A stretch of DNA of 22,707 nt. Origin: an uncultured Collinsella sp. (GTDB lineage Bacteria; Actinomycetota; Coriobacteriia; Coriobacteriales; Coriobacteriaceae). A model generated the notes under the pieces. The model ran no database searches. It worked only from the letters and a program-made list of their open reading frames with translations, and had not been told where the DNA came from. Position 1 is the first letter of the stretch. Each line of letters opens with the position of its first letter. Position numbers and translations under genes: made by a program. This document shows positions 15,384 to 22,645 of this stretch, piece by piece. The stretch spans positions 1-22,707 of the forward strand of contig URRJ01000011.1 of the NCBI GenBank assembly GCA_900550205.1. Reading direction: 5' to 3'.

Positions 15384-16886
15384 ATGAAAGATGAGACGAT
15401 GGGCCAAGAGGACGCGGCCCAGGATGCAGAAGCGTGTGCCGAGGCCCTGGAGAGCCTAGACCAGATCGCGCTGGCCGAGATTGCGTTTGACGATTCGAGC
15501 GTTGATGTGCAGGATGAGCCGGAAATCGAGGCGCAGCCCGATGATCGGGATGCAAAAGCCGATGGCGCCGCGCCCACCGAAGACGAGGCGGAGCGCGAGG
15601 AATCCGAATGCGAGGCCGACGACCAGCCCGAATCCGACACGAGCGAGGAAACCATCTTGCTCGACAGCTTACCGGCCGAAGATTCGCTGACCCGCAAGCT
15701 TCCCGGCCTGGGCTCCGCGCCTGCCGTGGACGAGACCATCGCCATGGGCGATATTCCCCTGCCGTCCGTTCCCTCGGCACATGAGGCCGAGGCCCGTCAC
15801 CGCAAGATGTCGCCCAAGCAACGCAACCTGATGGTCGCCGGCGCCATAGCCGTCGCGCTCGTCGCCGGCGGCGCGGGCTATGCGGCTTGGAACGGATACC
15901 AGCAAGAGCAGGCCGCCGTAGTTGCCGCAAACGCCCATACCATGATGTCGGTGCAAATTGGCGTGCATGCCGCGGGCCTCGACTGCTCAACTGGCTCCAA
16001 GATTCCCGTGCAGGTGAGTGGCCAGGACTCCGACGGCTCTTCTGTGAGCGAAACGCTCTACGTTGACGAGCACGGTCGCGGCATCAAGCTGCTGCCCGGC
16101 GATTACACGTTCTCCATCGCCGCCTCCCCCATCGCGGCGGACGGCACCATCTACACCGTCCCGACCACCAAGGCCCAAGTTACGGTCAAGAGCGATGGGC
16201 AGGATTTGAGTTCCCAGGCCACCTTTAAGCTCAAGGTGCCTTCGGCCGACACGGTGACTGACGACCAGATCGATGCCGCCGCCAAGTATGCCGAGGAAGG
16301 CGGCGCGAGCTCTGCCGCCGCGGCAAAGATACTCCAGCAGGCGGCAATTACGCGCCGCGATGCCGCCGCCAACGCCGTAAGCGCAAGCGAGGCACAGTCC
16401 GCCCGCGACGCCGATGCTCGACATAAGGCAACGGACCTGTATCAGCTCGATATTCCCGTTGAGTGGTACGGCAAAGTCGCGACTTGGCAAAACGGCAGCA
16501 CGCTGTGCATCTATCTTGCCGGCGACACGAACACGCCGCTTGTGACACTTGTCACGGTGCGCGACGGCGAGAGCTTTACGCCCGATGAGGGCGACGCGGT
16601 TTTGGGTGCGGCAAACCTCGGCAACGGCTACACCGTCTACGCCAGCGGCCCCGTTTATCCGTATGTGGTGCCTCAGACCGTCAACGGACGCACGCAAGAC
16701 CCCGTGTCGACCTACCCCATGGACACTGCAGTTGAGCTTGTCGAGCTAACGACCGGCAACCGCTATACCTATAGCCAGATCAAGAACGTGCTGGTCGGCA
16801 AAGACGGCAACGCAGACTCCGCGACCAAACTCGAGACCGACTACCTCGCCCAGATTCTGATGCCGAGCATCAAGGCCCAGAACTAG
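15384..16886 (+). CDS. Unrecognised single-pass membrane protein with acidic cytoplasmic N-terminal half
   Basis: I do not recognise a family for this 500-residue protein. Residues 1-130 are extremely acidic and low in complexity, with many Asp, Glu and Ala. Within them a 10-residue motif recurs, EETILLDSLP (88-97) and DETIAMGDIP (116-125). A basic patch (RHRKMSPKQR) precedes one membrane segment at ~149-169. The ~330 residues after it should face outside; they contain a beta-rich part (VDEHGRGIKLLPGDYTFSI resembles a carbohydrate-binding or Ig-like fold edge), an Ala/Asp-rich helical stretch (~295-345) and a C-terminal beta-rich part (VEWYGKVATWQNG, LAGDTNTPLVTLVTVRDG). The start has GGGGGA just upstream. 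It is a single-gene unit between a terminator and a convergent ATPase gene. The N-terminal Thr motifs could be kinase targets; that is speculation. Confidence 0.88.
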   Translation: MKDETMGQEDAAQDAEACAEALESLDQIALAEIAFDDSSVDVQDEPEIEAQPDDRDAKADGAAPTEDEAEREESECEADDQPESDTSEETILLDSLPAEDSLTRKLPGLGSAPAVDETIAMGDIPLPSVPSAHEAEARHRKMSPKQRNLMVAGAIAVALVAGGAGYAAWNGYQQEQAAVVAANAHTMMSVQIGVHAAGLDCSTGSKIPVQVSGQDSDGSSVSETLYVDEHGRGIKLLPGDYTFSIAASPIAADGTIYTVPTTKAQVTVKSDGQDLSSQATFKLKVPSADTVTDDQIDAAAKYAEEGGASSAAAAKILQQAAITRRDAAANAVSASEAQSARDADARHKATDLYQLDIPVEWYGKVATWQNGSTLCIYLAGDTNTPLVTLVTVRDGESFTPDEGDAVLGAANLGNGYTVYASGPVYPYVVPQTVNGRTQDPVSTYPMDTAVELVELTTGNRYTYSQIKNVLVGKDGNADSATKLETDYLAQILMPSIKAQN

Positions 16887-16921
16887 CCGGGCGCATCACG
16901 GTGCTCCCCAACCGTAATGAA

Positions 16922-16943
16922 GGGGCCAGGAGGTCCTGGCCCC
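16922..16943. terminator. GC-rich hairpin between convergent genes
   Basis: A perfect inverted repeat GGGGCCAGGA / TCCTGGCCCC with a 2-base centre lies between two genes that end towards each other. Minus-strand reading is followed by TTCATTACG, only weakly T-rich. It may serve as a weak two-way terminator. Confidence 0.5.
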
Positions 16944-16959
16944 ACAGATCCGTAGATGA

Positions 16960-18312
16960 TTAGGCAAGGAGCCACTTCCATGCGGGCACAACGTGTACCG
17001 CACCGTGCTCGCATGGAATATCGGCCTGCTCATCCATGGTAACGATTGCCGACTCGCCAAGATCGAACTGGGCCATCGAGGCATCAAGCGCGGCAATTTC
17101 GCGCTCGCGCGTTTTCTCACTTGCCATATCCACACTCACCTGAATCAGGCTATAAGCCCGCATGAGAAGTGCGTCCCCAGCCACAAAGTCCACCTCATGG
17201 CTTTTGCTCTTCTCTTTGATCAGCAGGCGGCAGACCGATCCGACCCTCACCGCGGGAGTCCTTCTTCTTAGCGCGTTGAACACTGCGGTCTCGAGCCTCT
17301 GACCCTGGTCCAATGCCGATGCGGGAGAGAATGCTCCAAACATCGCAGGATCGACAGCGTAGACCTTAGAAGCAGACCGCATGTTATTTGCCAGTGAACG
17401 CGTGAACTCCGGCACGGAGAACAGCAGGTAGGCATCCTCATAATACTCAAGTAAGTCGCTGAGCGAATTACGACTGACGGGTATCTGCCTGCTCTTGAAC
17501 TCGTTGTACACTTTGTTCACCGACAGCTCTCGTCCCGAAGATGCCATACACCGCGTTAGGAACAGCGATGCCAGGCGAGGGTTCTTGACGTCGTAACGCT
17601 CAACGACGTCCATAGCGACCGTTCGCGAAGCATATTCCTGTAGCAGCTGAATCGCGTCTGCGGGCGTCTGCTCAAGCGTCGCGATGAATCCCCCTCGTTC
17701 AAGATATCCGATCAGATGATGTCGAAGCAGCGCTGCATCGCTTGGGGAAAAGGTCGCATCTGGCTCGAAAACGCTCCCCGTCTTATATCGAACGTATTCC
17801 GAAAAACTCAACGGAAAAAGCTCCCGTGTAAGAGAACGACCCCTGAACTCGCTCTTAAGCTCTGAGGACAGCATCTTAGAAGAAGATCCCGTCACATAGA
17901 CGGTCGCTTTCTCCGTATCGACTACACGCCGCAGAAACGCACCCCATTCGGGAATTTCCTGGATCTCGTCAAAGAAAATGTAAGCGCCCTCGGTTCGAGC
18001 AGCAGGATACAGCGCATAGAACGTGTCGAGCACGTCCGCCAGCAGCGATGACTCATACGGGCGCAAGCGCTCGTCCTCAAAATTAAAGTAAAGCATCCGG
18101 TCAAGCTCGACGCCCCGGCCCTGAAGCCGCTGCATCTCCTGATACAGGCGATACGTCTTTCCACAACGGCGGGCCCCCACAACCACATTTACGATGTTGT
18201 CGCGCTTTGGCTCCTGTGGGTTTCCCAGATCAAGGTCTCGCTCAAAGACCTGCGGAACCCCCTGCTGTTCAAAGTCCTTTATTTTCTGGGCGATCAAGTC
18301 GTTGAATGCCAT
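16960..18312 (-). CDS. AAA_14/DUF4143-type ATPase
   Basis: This 450-residue protein belongs to the large family of ATP-binding proteins with an N-terminal AAA_14 domain and a C-terminal DUF4143 domain; the cellular role of the family is not established. The Walker A loop is G46-ARRCGKT, Walker B is YIFFDEIQEI (Asp115), and a sensor-like TGSSSK at 141-146 precedes ELKSEFRGRSLTRELFPLSF, a family signature. The C-terminal part contains the typical nuclease-like remnant (RLETAVFNALRR, KSHEVDFVAG). Family members are widespread, patchily distributed and often move horizontally. Its codon use is less GC-biased than the neighbours and its promoter is AT-rich. GGAGA lies 4 bases before the ATG. It is transcribed alone, convergent with the acidic membrane protein gene. 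Confidence 0.92.
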   Translation of the reverse strand: MAFNDLIAQKIKDFEQQGVPQVFERDLDLGNPQEPKRDNIVNVVVGARRCGKTYRLYQEMQRLQGRGVELDRMLYFNFEDERLRPYESSLLADVLDTFYALYPAARTEGAYIFFDEIQEIPEWGAFLRRVVDTEKATVYVTGSSSKMLSSELKSEFRGRSLTRELFPLSFSEYVRYKTGSVFEPDATFSPSDAALLRHHLIGYLERGGFIATLEQTPADAIQLLQEYASRTVAMDVVERYDVKNPRLASLFLTRCMASSGRELSVNKVYNEFKSRQIPVSRNSLSDLLEYYEDAYLLFSVPEFTRSLANNMRSASKVYAVDPAMFGAFSPASALDQGQRLETAVFNALRRRTPAVRVGSVCRLLIKEKSKSHEVDFVAGDALLMRAYSLIQVSVDMASEKTREREIAALDASMAQFDLGESAIVTMDEQADIPCEHGAVHVVPAWKWLLA

Positions 18313-18319
18313 GATTCTC

Positions 18320-18381
18320 CAATCTTGCTCTTTAGCTAATCAAAATTATACTGATTATTGATTAATTAGAGAGCAAGATTG
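18320..18381 (-). promoter_or_regulatory. Promoter of the ATPase gene enclosed in a 12-bp inverted repeat
   Basis: CAATCTTGCTCT (18320-18331) and AGAGCAAGATTG (18370-18381) form a perfect 12-bp inverted repeat 38 bases apart. Between them, on the minus strand, lies a TATAAT -10 box (18345-18350) in very AT-rich sequence with several TGATTA/TAATCA half-sites. One arm falls in the 5' leader next to the ribosome site and the other near -35. The layout suggests an operator, possibly for autoregulation. Confidence 0.55.
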
Positions 18382-18432
18382 TGTGTAGCTTGATTAACAC
18401 TTAAGCAAGTTTTTTTCACTATTACTGCTCGA

Positions 18433-18492
18433 AGGATGCCGAGTGGCTGAGAGGACAACCAAGCTCGAATGCGACTCCCTGGACAGTCGATT
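18433..18492 (+). other. TPP-riboswitch-like (or tRNA-Ser-like) remnant
   Basis: GGATGCCGAGTGGCTGAGAGG resembles the first half of a THI-box aptamer (GGGGUGCC, short P3 hairpin GCC-GAGT-GGC, then the CUGAGA core). A following ACTCCCTGGACAGTCGAT loosely recalls the second half, but the conserved GAACCUGAU and the closing stem are not intact. It points along the plus strand, where no gene follows. The D-arm of a class II tRNA is an alternative likeness. Low confidence. Confidence 0.25.
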
Positions 18493-18523
18493 TGGGACGG
18501 GACTTTTTTGACTACCCGTCCCA
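18493..18523. repeat. Stop-proximal palindrome, GGGACGGG type
   Basis: A 9-bp perfect stem TGGGACGGG / CCCGTCCCA with a 13-base loop containing six T residues. It begins 33 bases after the stop of the minus-strand Pro-rich gene. It resembles the GACGTTCTT palindromes in position and in having GGGAC/GTCCC arms, but its core differs. The rest of the 18382-18556 gap holds only the riboswitch-like stretch. Confidence 0.65.
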
Positions 18524-18556
18524 GAAAATCATCGCCAAATTAGCTACTTGATGCAA

Positions 18557-18751
18557 CTAGCGCCAGGGGTCGGCTTCGAACAGCGGCTCGCGCTCGGGGC
18601 GGCGATCGCTGTAGGGATCGTAGCCGTCGTCGTCCTCGTTCTCGGCACGGATGTAGGGGTCGCGCGGCTTGGGTGCCGGCTTAGGCACAGGCTTGGGTGC
18701 GGCGAGTGCGGCATCGGTCGCCGGCGCACTTGTCTTGATCTCGTCTTTCAT
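18557..18751 (-). CDS. Small Pro-rich, acidic hypothetical protein
   Basis: A 64-residue protein, MKDEIKTSAPATD, then an Ala/Pro/Lys stretch (APKPVPKPAPKPRDPYI) and an acidic aromatic end (EDDDGYDPYSDRRPEREP, FEADPWR). It has no membrane segment or Cys and is probably disordered. The ATG at 18751 has GAGGAG 8 bases upstream. In-frame starts at 18757 and 18769 lie on or before that site and are less likely. It is separated from clpB by a terminator, so it needs its own promoter. No family recognised. Confidence 0.6.
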   Translation of the reverse strand: MKDEIKTSAPATDAALAAPKPVPKPAPKPRDPYIRAENEDDDGYDPYSDRRPEREPLFEADPWR

Positions 18752-18800
18752 CTGCATAGCTCCTCGCATCGCATCCGTTCAACATCATCGATTGTCGCAC

Positions 18801-18838
18801 GAAAAAGGGCGGCGGACCCAATTGGATCCGCCGCCCTT
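18801..18838 (-). terminator. Rho-independent terminator of clpB
   Basis: On the minus strand a 12-bp perfect stem (AAGGGCGGCGGA / TCCGCCGCCCTT as read on plus) with a 10-base loop is followed by TTTTTCG. It lies 45 bases after the ClpB stop codon. Confidence 0.9.
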
Positions 18839-18882
18839 GGTGTTTAGAGACGGCTGGTAGATTTTAAGGCATGTCCCAAAAT

Positions 18883-19644
18883 CTACTCGGCGTCGGGAAC
18901 CTCGTAGGTGGCCGCCGGCGTGTTGTCGCACACGACGGCAAAGCCGCCGTCCTTGCCGGCATCGACCGTCACCTGATCGCCCTCGCGCACCGTGCCGTCG
19001 ATGATAGCGGCGGCGATGGCATCCACGACCTCGCGCTGAACCAGGCGCTTGAGCGGACGGGCACCGAACACGGGGTCCAGGCCACCCACGGCGAGCATCT
19101 GCTTGGCCGCCGGGGTGATGGCAAGCGTCATGCGCTCCTTGGCCAGGCGTGCGCGAACGTCGGCAAGCTGGATGTCGACGATCTTCTCAATCTGCGCCAT
19201 GCCGAGCGGATGGAACACCACGATATCGTCGATACGGTTGAGGAACTCGGGGCGGAAGGTCTGAGCCATGGCGGCGTCGACCTGATGGCGCATCTCCTCC
19301 TCGTCCTTACCGGACAGATCGGCGATGGCCTTGGAGCCCACGTTGGACGTCATGATGATAATCGTGTTCTTGAAGGACACCTGGCGGCCCTGGCCATCGG
19401 TCAGACGGCCGTCGTCGAGCACCTGCAGCAGCACGTTGAAGACATCTGGATGGGCCTTCTCCATCTCGTCGAGCAAGATCACGGAGTACGGACGACGGCG
19501 CACGGCCTCAGTGAGCTGGCCGCCCTCGTCGTAACCCACGTATCCCGGGGGCGCACCGATCAGACGCTGGACGCTGAACTTCTCCATGTACTCGGACATG
19601 TCGATGCGGACCATCGCACGCTCGTCGTCGAAGAGGAACGCCTG
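18883..19644 (-). pseudogene. clpB: ClpB disaggregase, C-terminal fragment only
   Basis: ClpB is a hexameric AAA+ chaperone that resolves protein aggregates with DnaK. Only about 254 of the usual ~860-870 residues are here, covering most of the second ATPase module and the C-terminal domain. Visible parts are AFLFDDERAMVRIDMSEYMEK, then RLIGAPPGYVGYDEGGQLTEAVRRR, Walker B SVILLDEMEKAHPDVFN, sensor 1 MTSNVG, the arginine finger region RPEFLNRIDD and sensor 2 GARPLKRLVQ. The Walker A of this module (normally GPTGVGKT, about 15 residues earlier) and everything before it are missing. Upstream of about 19645 the frame runs into unrelated residues (MVRSLSIGLGAG...), so the open frame's own start is accidental. 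It is either a broken gene at a rearrangement or a contig-join artefact. Confidence 0.9.
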
Positions 19645-19734
19645 AACTTCCCGGAGGACGCGATGATCGGCGGCATGGCGGATGCTTCCCGCACCGAGGC
19701 CAATGCTGAGAGAACGGACCACCCGCTCAGCTGA
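19642..19734 (+). pseudogene. Possible C-terminal tail of an interrupted upstream gene
   Basis: Starting at the ClpB break, the plus-strand frame reads 30 residues beginning LNFPEDAMIGGMADASRTEA and ending at TGA 19732-19734. It sits 110 bases before the glycosyltransferase, uses CCG for proline like that gene, and would be the last part of the preceding gene in a glycan cluster. It has no start of its own. It could also be a chance open frame. Confidence 0.3.
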
Positions 19735-19844
19735 TGCAGCCCTCGGCTCCGCTGCCGGGACAGTGAAGAACGGCCATCCGCCTGCCGCCCGACGGCATTG
19801 AATGAATCCGACGCAGCGTCGCCGGCATAGATAAAGGAAATATC

Positions 19845-22586
19845 ATGTTACGATTTAAAGTAGATATCGCGCTGGCGCGTGAGGGCGAACTCATGCTCCA
19901 GGGCTGGGCCTTCGGCTCAAATCCAGAAGAAGAAGTGAAGCTCACGGTCGTGGATCAGGCAGGCAACCCTGTCCCGGGCACGACCGTGTCCTCTGTACGC
20001 CGTGATGAGGTGGTCAATGCCTTTTTCGGCGATTATGTGAAGGCCCACGGAGCGCTCCGCCGCGATCTCGGCTTCGACGTCCACACCCCGTACGCGCAGG
20101 GCGAGACCCGCATCCTCGTGCTGCAGGCCGACGGCCAGACGAAGCGCGTGAAGTTCACCGACCACATCCTCGAGGAGTTCAACTCCGTCGCCCACCGGAA
20201 ACGCGAGAAGCTCCTCGCCCTGTTCCACTGGGAGACCGTCGAGGTGGCCTGGGAGTACTTCCAGAAGCACGGCCTCCGCGCCCTCTTTAAGAAATCCGTC
20301 CACAAGATCCAGAACATTCAGGACGACTACGACTACAACGAGTGGTATAAGAAGGTCCGCATCACCGACGAGGAGCTCGCGAAGCAGCGGGAGAGTGCCG
20401 CTGATTTCGCGATGCAGCCGACCTTCTCCATCGTGATCCCGGTTTACGCGACCCCGGAGAAGTTCCTCCGCCGCATGCTCGACTCGATCCGTGAGCAGAC
20501 CTACCCGAAGTTCGAGGTCTGCCTCGTAGACGCGACCCCGTACGCGAAGATCCAGCACGACCCGGCACAGGGCCGTACACCGCAGGAGGTCCTCGCTGAG
20601 TATGCCGCCGCAGACAGCCGCTTCCGCTATGCGACTCTCACGGAGAACCTCGGCATCGCGGAGAACACCAACGCCGCGATCCGCATGGCGACCGGTGACT
20701 TCATCGTCGTCGCCGACCATGACGACGAGCTCGAGCCGCAGGCCCTCTATGAGTGTGTCCGCGCGATCAACGCCCACCCGGACGTCCAGGTCCTCTATTC
20801 CGACGAGGATAAGGTCGACTTCGAGGACATCTACTACTTCGAGCCGCACTTCAAGACCGACTTCAACCCGGACCTGCTCCGTTCCGTGAATTACATCTGC
20901 CACCTCTTCGTCGCCCGCCGCAGCCTCCTTGACGCCATCGCCGAGACCGCTGCCGACGGCCGGAAGATCTACGAGCGTAGCGCCTACGACGGTGCCCAGG
21001 ACTACGACCTCATCCTCCGCGCCACCGAAAAAGCCCAGGCCATGGAGCGTGCCCGTCTCGTTTCCTGCGCCAATGCTTCCGCCGATAACGCAGTCACGGG
21101 TTCACAGCCGAGCGGCACCGATCATGCATCCGCTGTGGCTGCGGATATATCGACACCGACCGGAGCTGCGTCGGACGTCGATGGCCAGACAGCGGCTACG
21201 AAGGCCGATGCTGAGCCGAAGGAGAGTGCGCAGCCGGTTCTCGCCGCGGCACTGAACCCGCTCGATCAGGCGCTCCTCCGTCAGGGCCGCTTCACCAGCA
21301 GCAACATCATCCACATCCCGATGGTGCTGTACCACTGGCGAGCGCATCAGGCGTCTACCGCGCAGCACCCGGAAGCGAAGCTCTACGCCTTCGAAGCCGG
21401 CGCCCGCGCTGTCTACGATCACTGTAAGCGCATCGGCCTCCCGATAAAGAAGGTCGAGCAGGGCATCACCTACGGCTTCTACCACCCAATCTACGAAAAT
21501 CAGCAGCCGCTGATCTCTGTCGTGATCCCGAATAAGGACCACAGCGCCGACCTCGATCAGGCCATCACCTCACTCGCCGCCGGCAACTATAAAAACCTCG
21601 AGTTCATCATCGTCGAGAACAACTCGGATCAGCCGGAGACCTGGAAGTACTACGAGGAACTGAAGAACCGCTTCCCGGAAGAGCTTCCGGCAGACTTTAT
21701 CGATTCGGCGACCTGCGGTGCGACGCGCACTTCGGAAACCTCGACCACATCCGCTGCTTCGACTGCGGAATCGAACTCCGCAGTATCGAATCCGGCCCAG
21801 GTATCGGCTTATCACAGCGCATCGGCATCGGTTCTTCCGCAGCCGGTTGTGAAGGTTGTGAAGTGGGACGGCCCGTTCAACTACTCCGCGATCAACAACT
21901 ACGGCGTTCAGTTCACGCACGGCCAGTATCTGCTGTTCCTTAACAACGACATCGAGGAGATCGACCCGGATTCCATCGATGAGATGATCGGCTACGTACA
22001 GCGCGAAGACGTCGGCATCTGCGGCGCACGCCTCCTGTACCCGGACGAAGACATCCAGCACGCCGGCGTGATCATGGGCATGGGTGGCATCGCCGGTGCC
22101 GCCTTTGTACGCACCCACGACTCGGATCTCAGTTACATGCACCGTGCGAAGTGCATCCAGGACTACTCCTGCGTCACCGCTGCCTGCCTCCTCACGAAGC
22201 GCAGCCTCTTCGACGAGGTCGGCGGCTTCACTGAGAAGCTCGCCGTCGCCTTCAACGACGTCGACTACTGCATGAAGGTCCGCGCCCTCGGAAAGCTCGT
22301 CGTGTATAACCCATACGCGAAGTTCTACCACTACGAATCGAAGTCCCGCGGCATGGAAGACACCCCGGAGAAGCTCGCTCGCTTCCACTCGGAAATCCTC
22401 ACCTTCGGCACCACCTGGAAGGACATCCTCCGCGACGGCGATCCGTACTACAGCCCGGCCCTCACCTTCCGAAAGGCTAACTTCGCCCTGAAGGACCTCA
22501 CCCAGGAACAGGTCGGCGAACCCATGCACTACGCCCTCCTGAAAGGCATCGTCTGGGACGGCCCCGACGCCGGCACCCAGTCGTAA
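19845..22586 (+). CDS. Tandem-domain GT2 glycosyltransferase with two low-complexity insertions
   Basis: This 913-residue protein probably adds sugars in cell-surface polysaccharide or teichoic-type glycan synthesis. Residues ~1-120 are a beta-rich accessory domain and ~120-190 a helical linker. GT2 domain 1 (~195-490) begins FSIVIPVYATPEKFLRRML and has a DHDD nucleotide-sugar/metal site at 291-294 and a YDGAQDYDLILRA acceptor-side segment. GT2 domain 2 (~545-860) begins LISVVIPNKDHSADLDQAI, has NND at 700-702 and the typical GGFTEKLAVAFNDVDYCMKVR. Ala/Ser/Thr/Asp-rich stretches interrupt domain 1 at ~400-470 and domain 2 at ~617-665. AAGGA lies 6 bases before the ATG. Pro codons are nearly all CCG and Phe nearly all TTC, unlike the left part of the window where CCC and TTT are common, which points to a different origin. 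Confidence 0.88.
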   Translation: MLRFKVDIALAREGELMLQGWAFGSNPEEEVKLTVVDQAGNPVPGTTVSSVRRDEVVNAFFGDYVKAHGALRRDLGFDVHTPYAQGETRILVLQADGQTKRVKFTDHILEEFNSVAHRKREKLLALFHWETVEVAWEYFQKHGLRALFKKSVHKIQNIQDDYDYNEWYKKVRITDEELAKQRESAADFAMQPTFSIVIPVYATPEKFLRRMLDSIREQTYPKFEVCLVDATPYAKIQHDPAQGRTPQEVLAEYAAADSRFRYATLTENLGIAENTNAAIRMATGDFIVVADHDDELEPQALYECVRAINAHPDVQVLYSDEDKVDFEDIYYFEPHFKTDFNPDLLRSVNYICHLFVARRSLLDAIAETAADGRKIYERSAYDGAQDYDLILRATEKAQAMERARLVSCANASADNAVTGSQPSGTDHASAVAADISTPTGAASDVDGQTAATKADAEPKESAQPVLAAALNPLDQALLRQGRFTSSNIIHIPMVLYHWRAHQASTAQHPEAKLYAFEAGARAVYDHCKRIGLPIKKVEQGITYGFYHPIYENQQPLISVVIPNKDHSADLDQAITSLAAGNYKNLEFIIVENNSDQPETWKYYEELKNRFPEELPADFIDSATCGATRTSETSTTSAASTAESNSAVSNPAQVSAYHSASASVLPQPVVKVVKWDGPFNYSAINNYGVQFTHGQYLLFLNNDIEEIDPDSIDEMIGYVQREDVGICGARLLYPDEDIQHAGVIMGMGGIAGAAFVRTHDSDLSYMHRAKCIQDYSCVTAACLLTKRSLFDEVGGFTEKLAVAFNDVDYCMKVRALGKLVVYNPYAKFYHYESKSRGMEDTPEKLARFHSEILTFGTTWKDILRDGDPYYSPALTFRKANFALKDLTQEQVGEPMHYALLKGIVWDGPDAGTQS

Positions 22587-22613
22587 AACCACATAATTGA
22601 AGACAAATGACCC

Positions 22614-22643
22614 CCCCGGCTTGCCTTGCATGCCGGGGTTTCT
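22614..22643 (+). terminator. Likely terminator after the glycosyltransferase gene
   Basis: A 7-bp stem CCCCGGC / GCCGGGG with an 11-base loop is followed by TTTCT, 27 bases after the glycosyltransferase stop. The stem is shorter and the T-run poorer than in the other terminators of the window. Confidence 0.6.
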
Positions 22644-22645
22644 AT

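Noticed and set aside
9813..18473. 14-base identity CAAGCTCGAATGCG at 9813-9826 and 18460-18473
   Set aside because: About one such match is expected by chance in a window this long, and the flanks do not match.
18871..19734. A 287-codon plus-strand frame opposite ClpB
   Set aside because: All but the last ~30 codons are antisense to real ClpB coding sequence. Only the part beyond the junction was kept, at low confidence.
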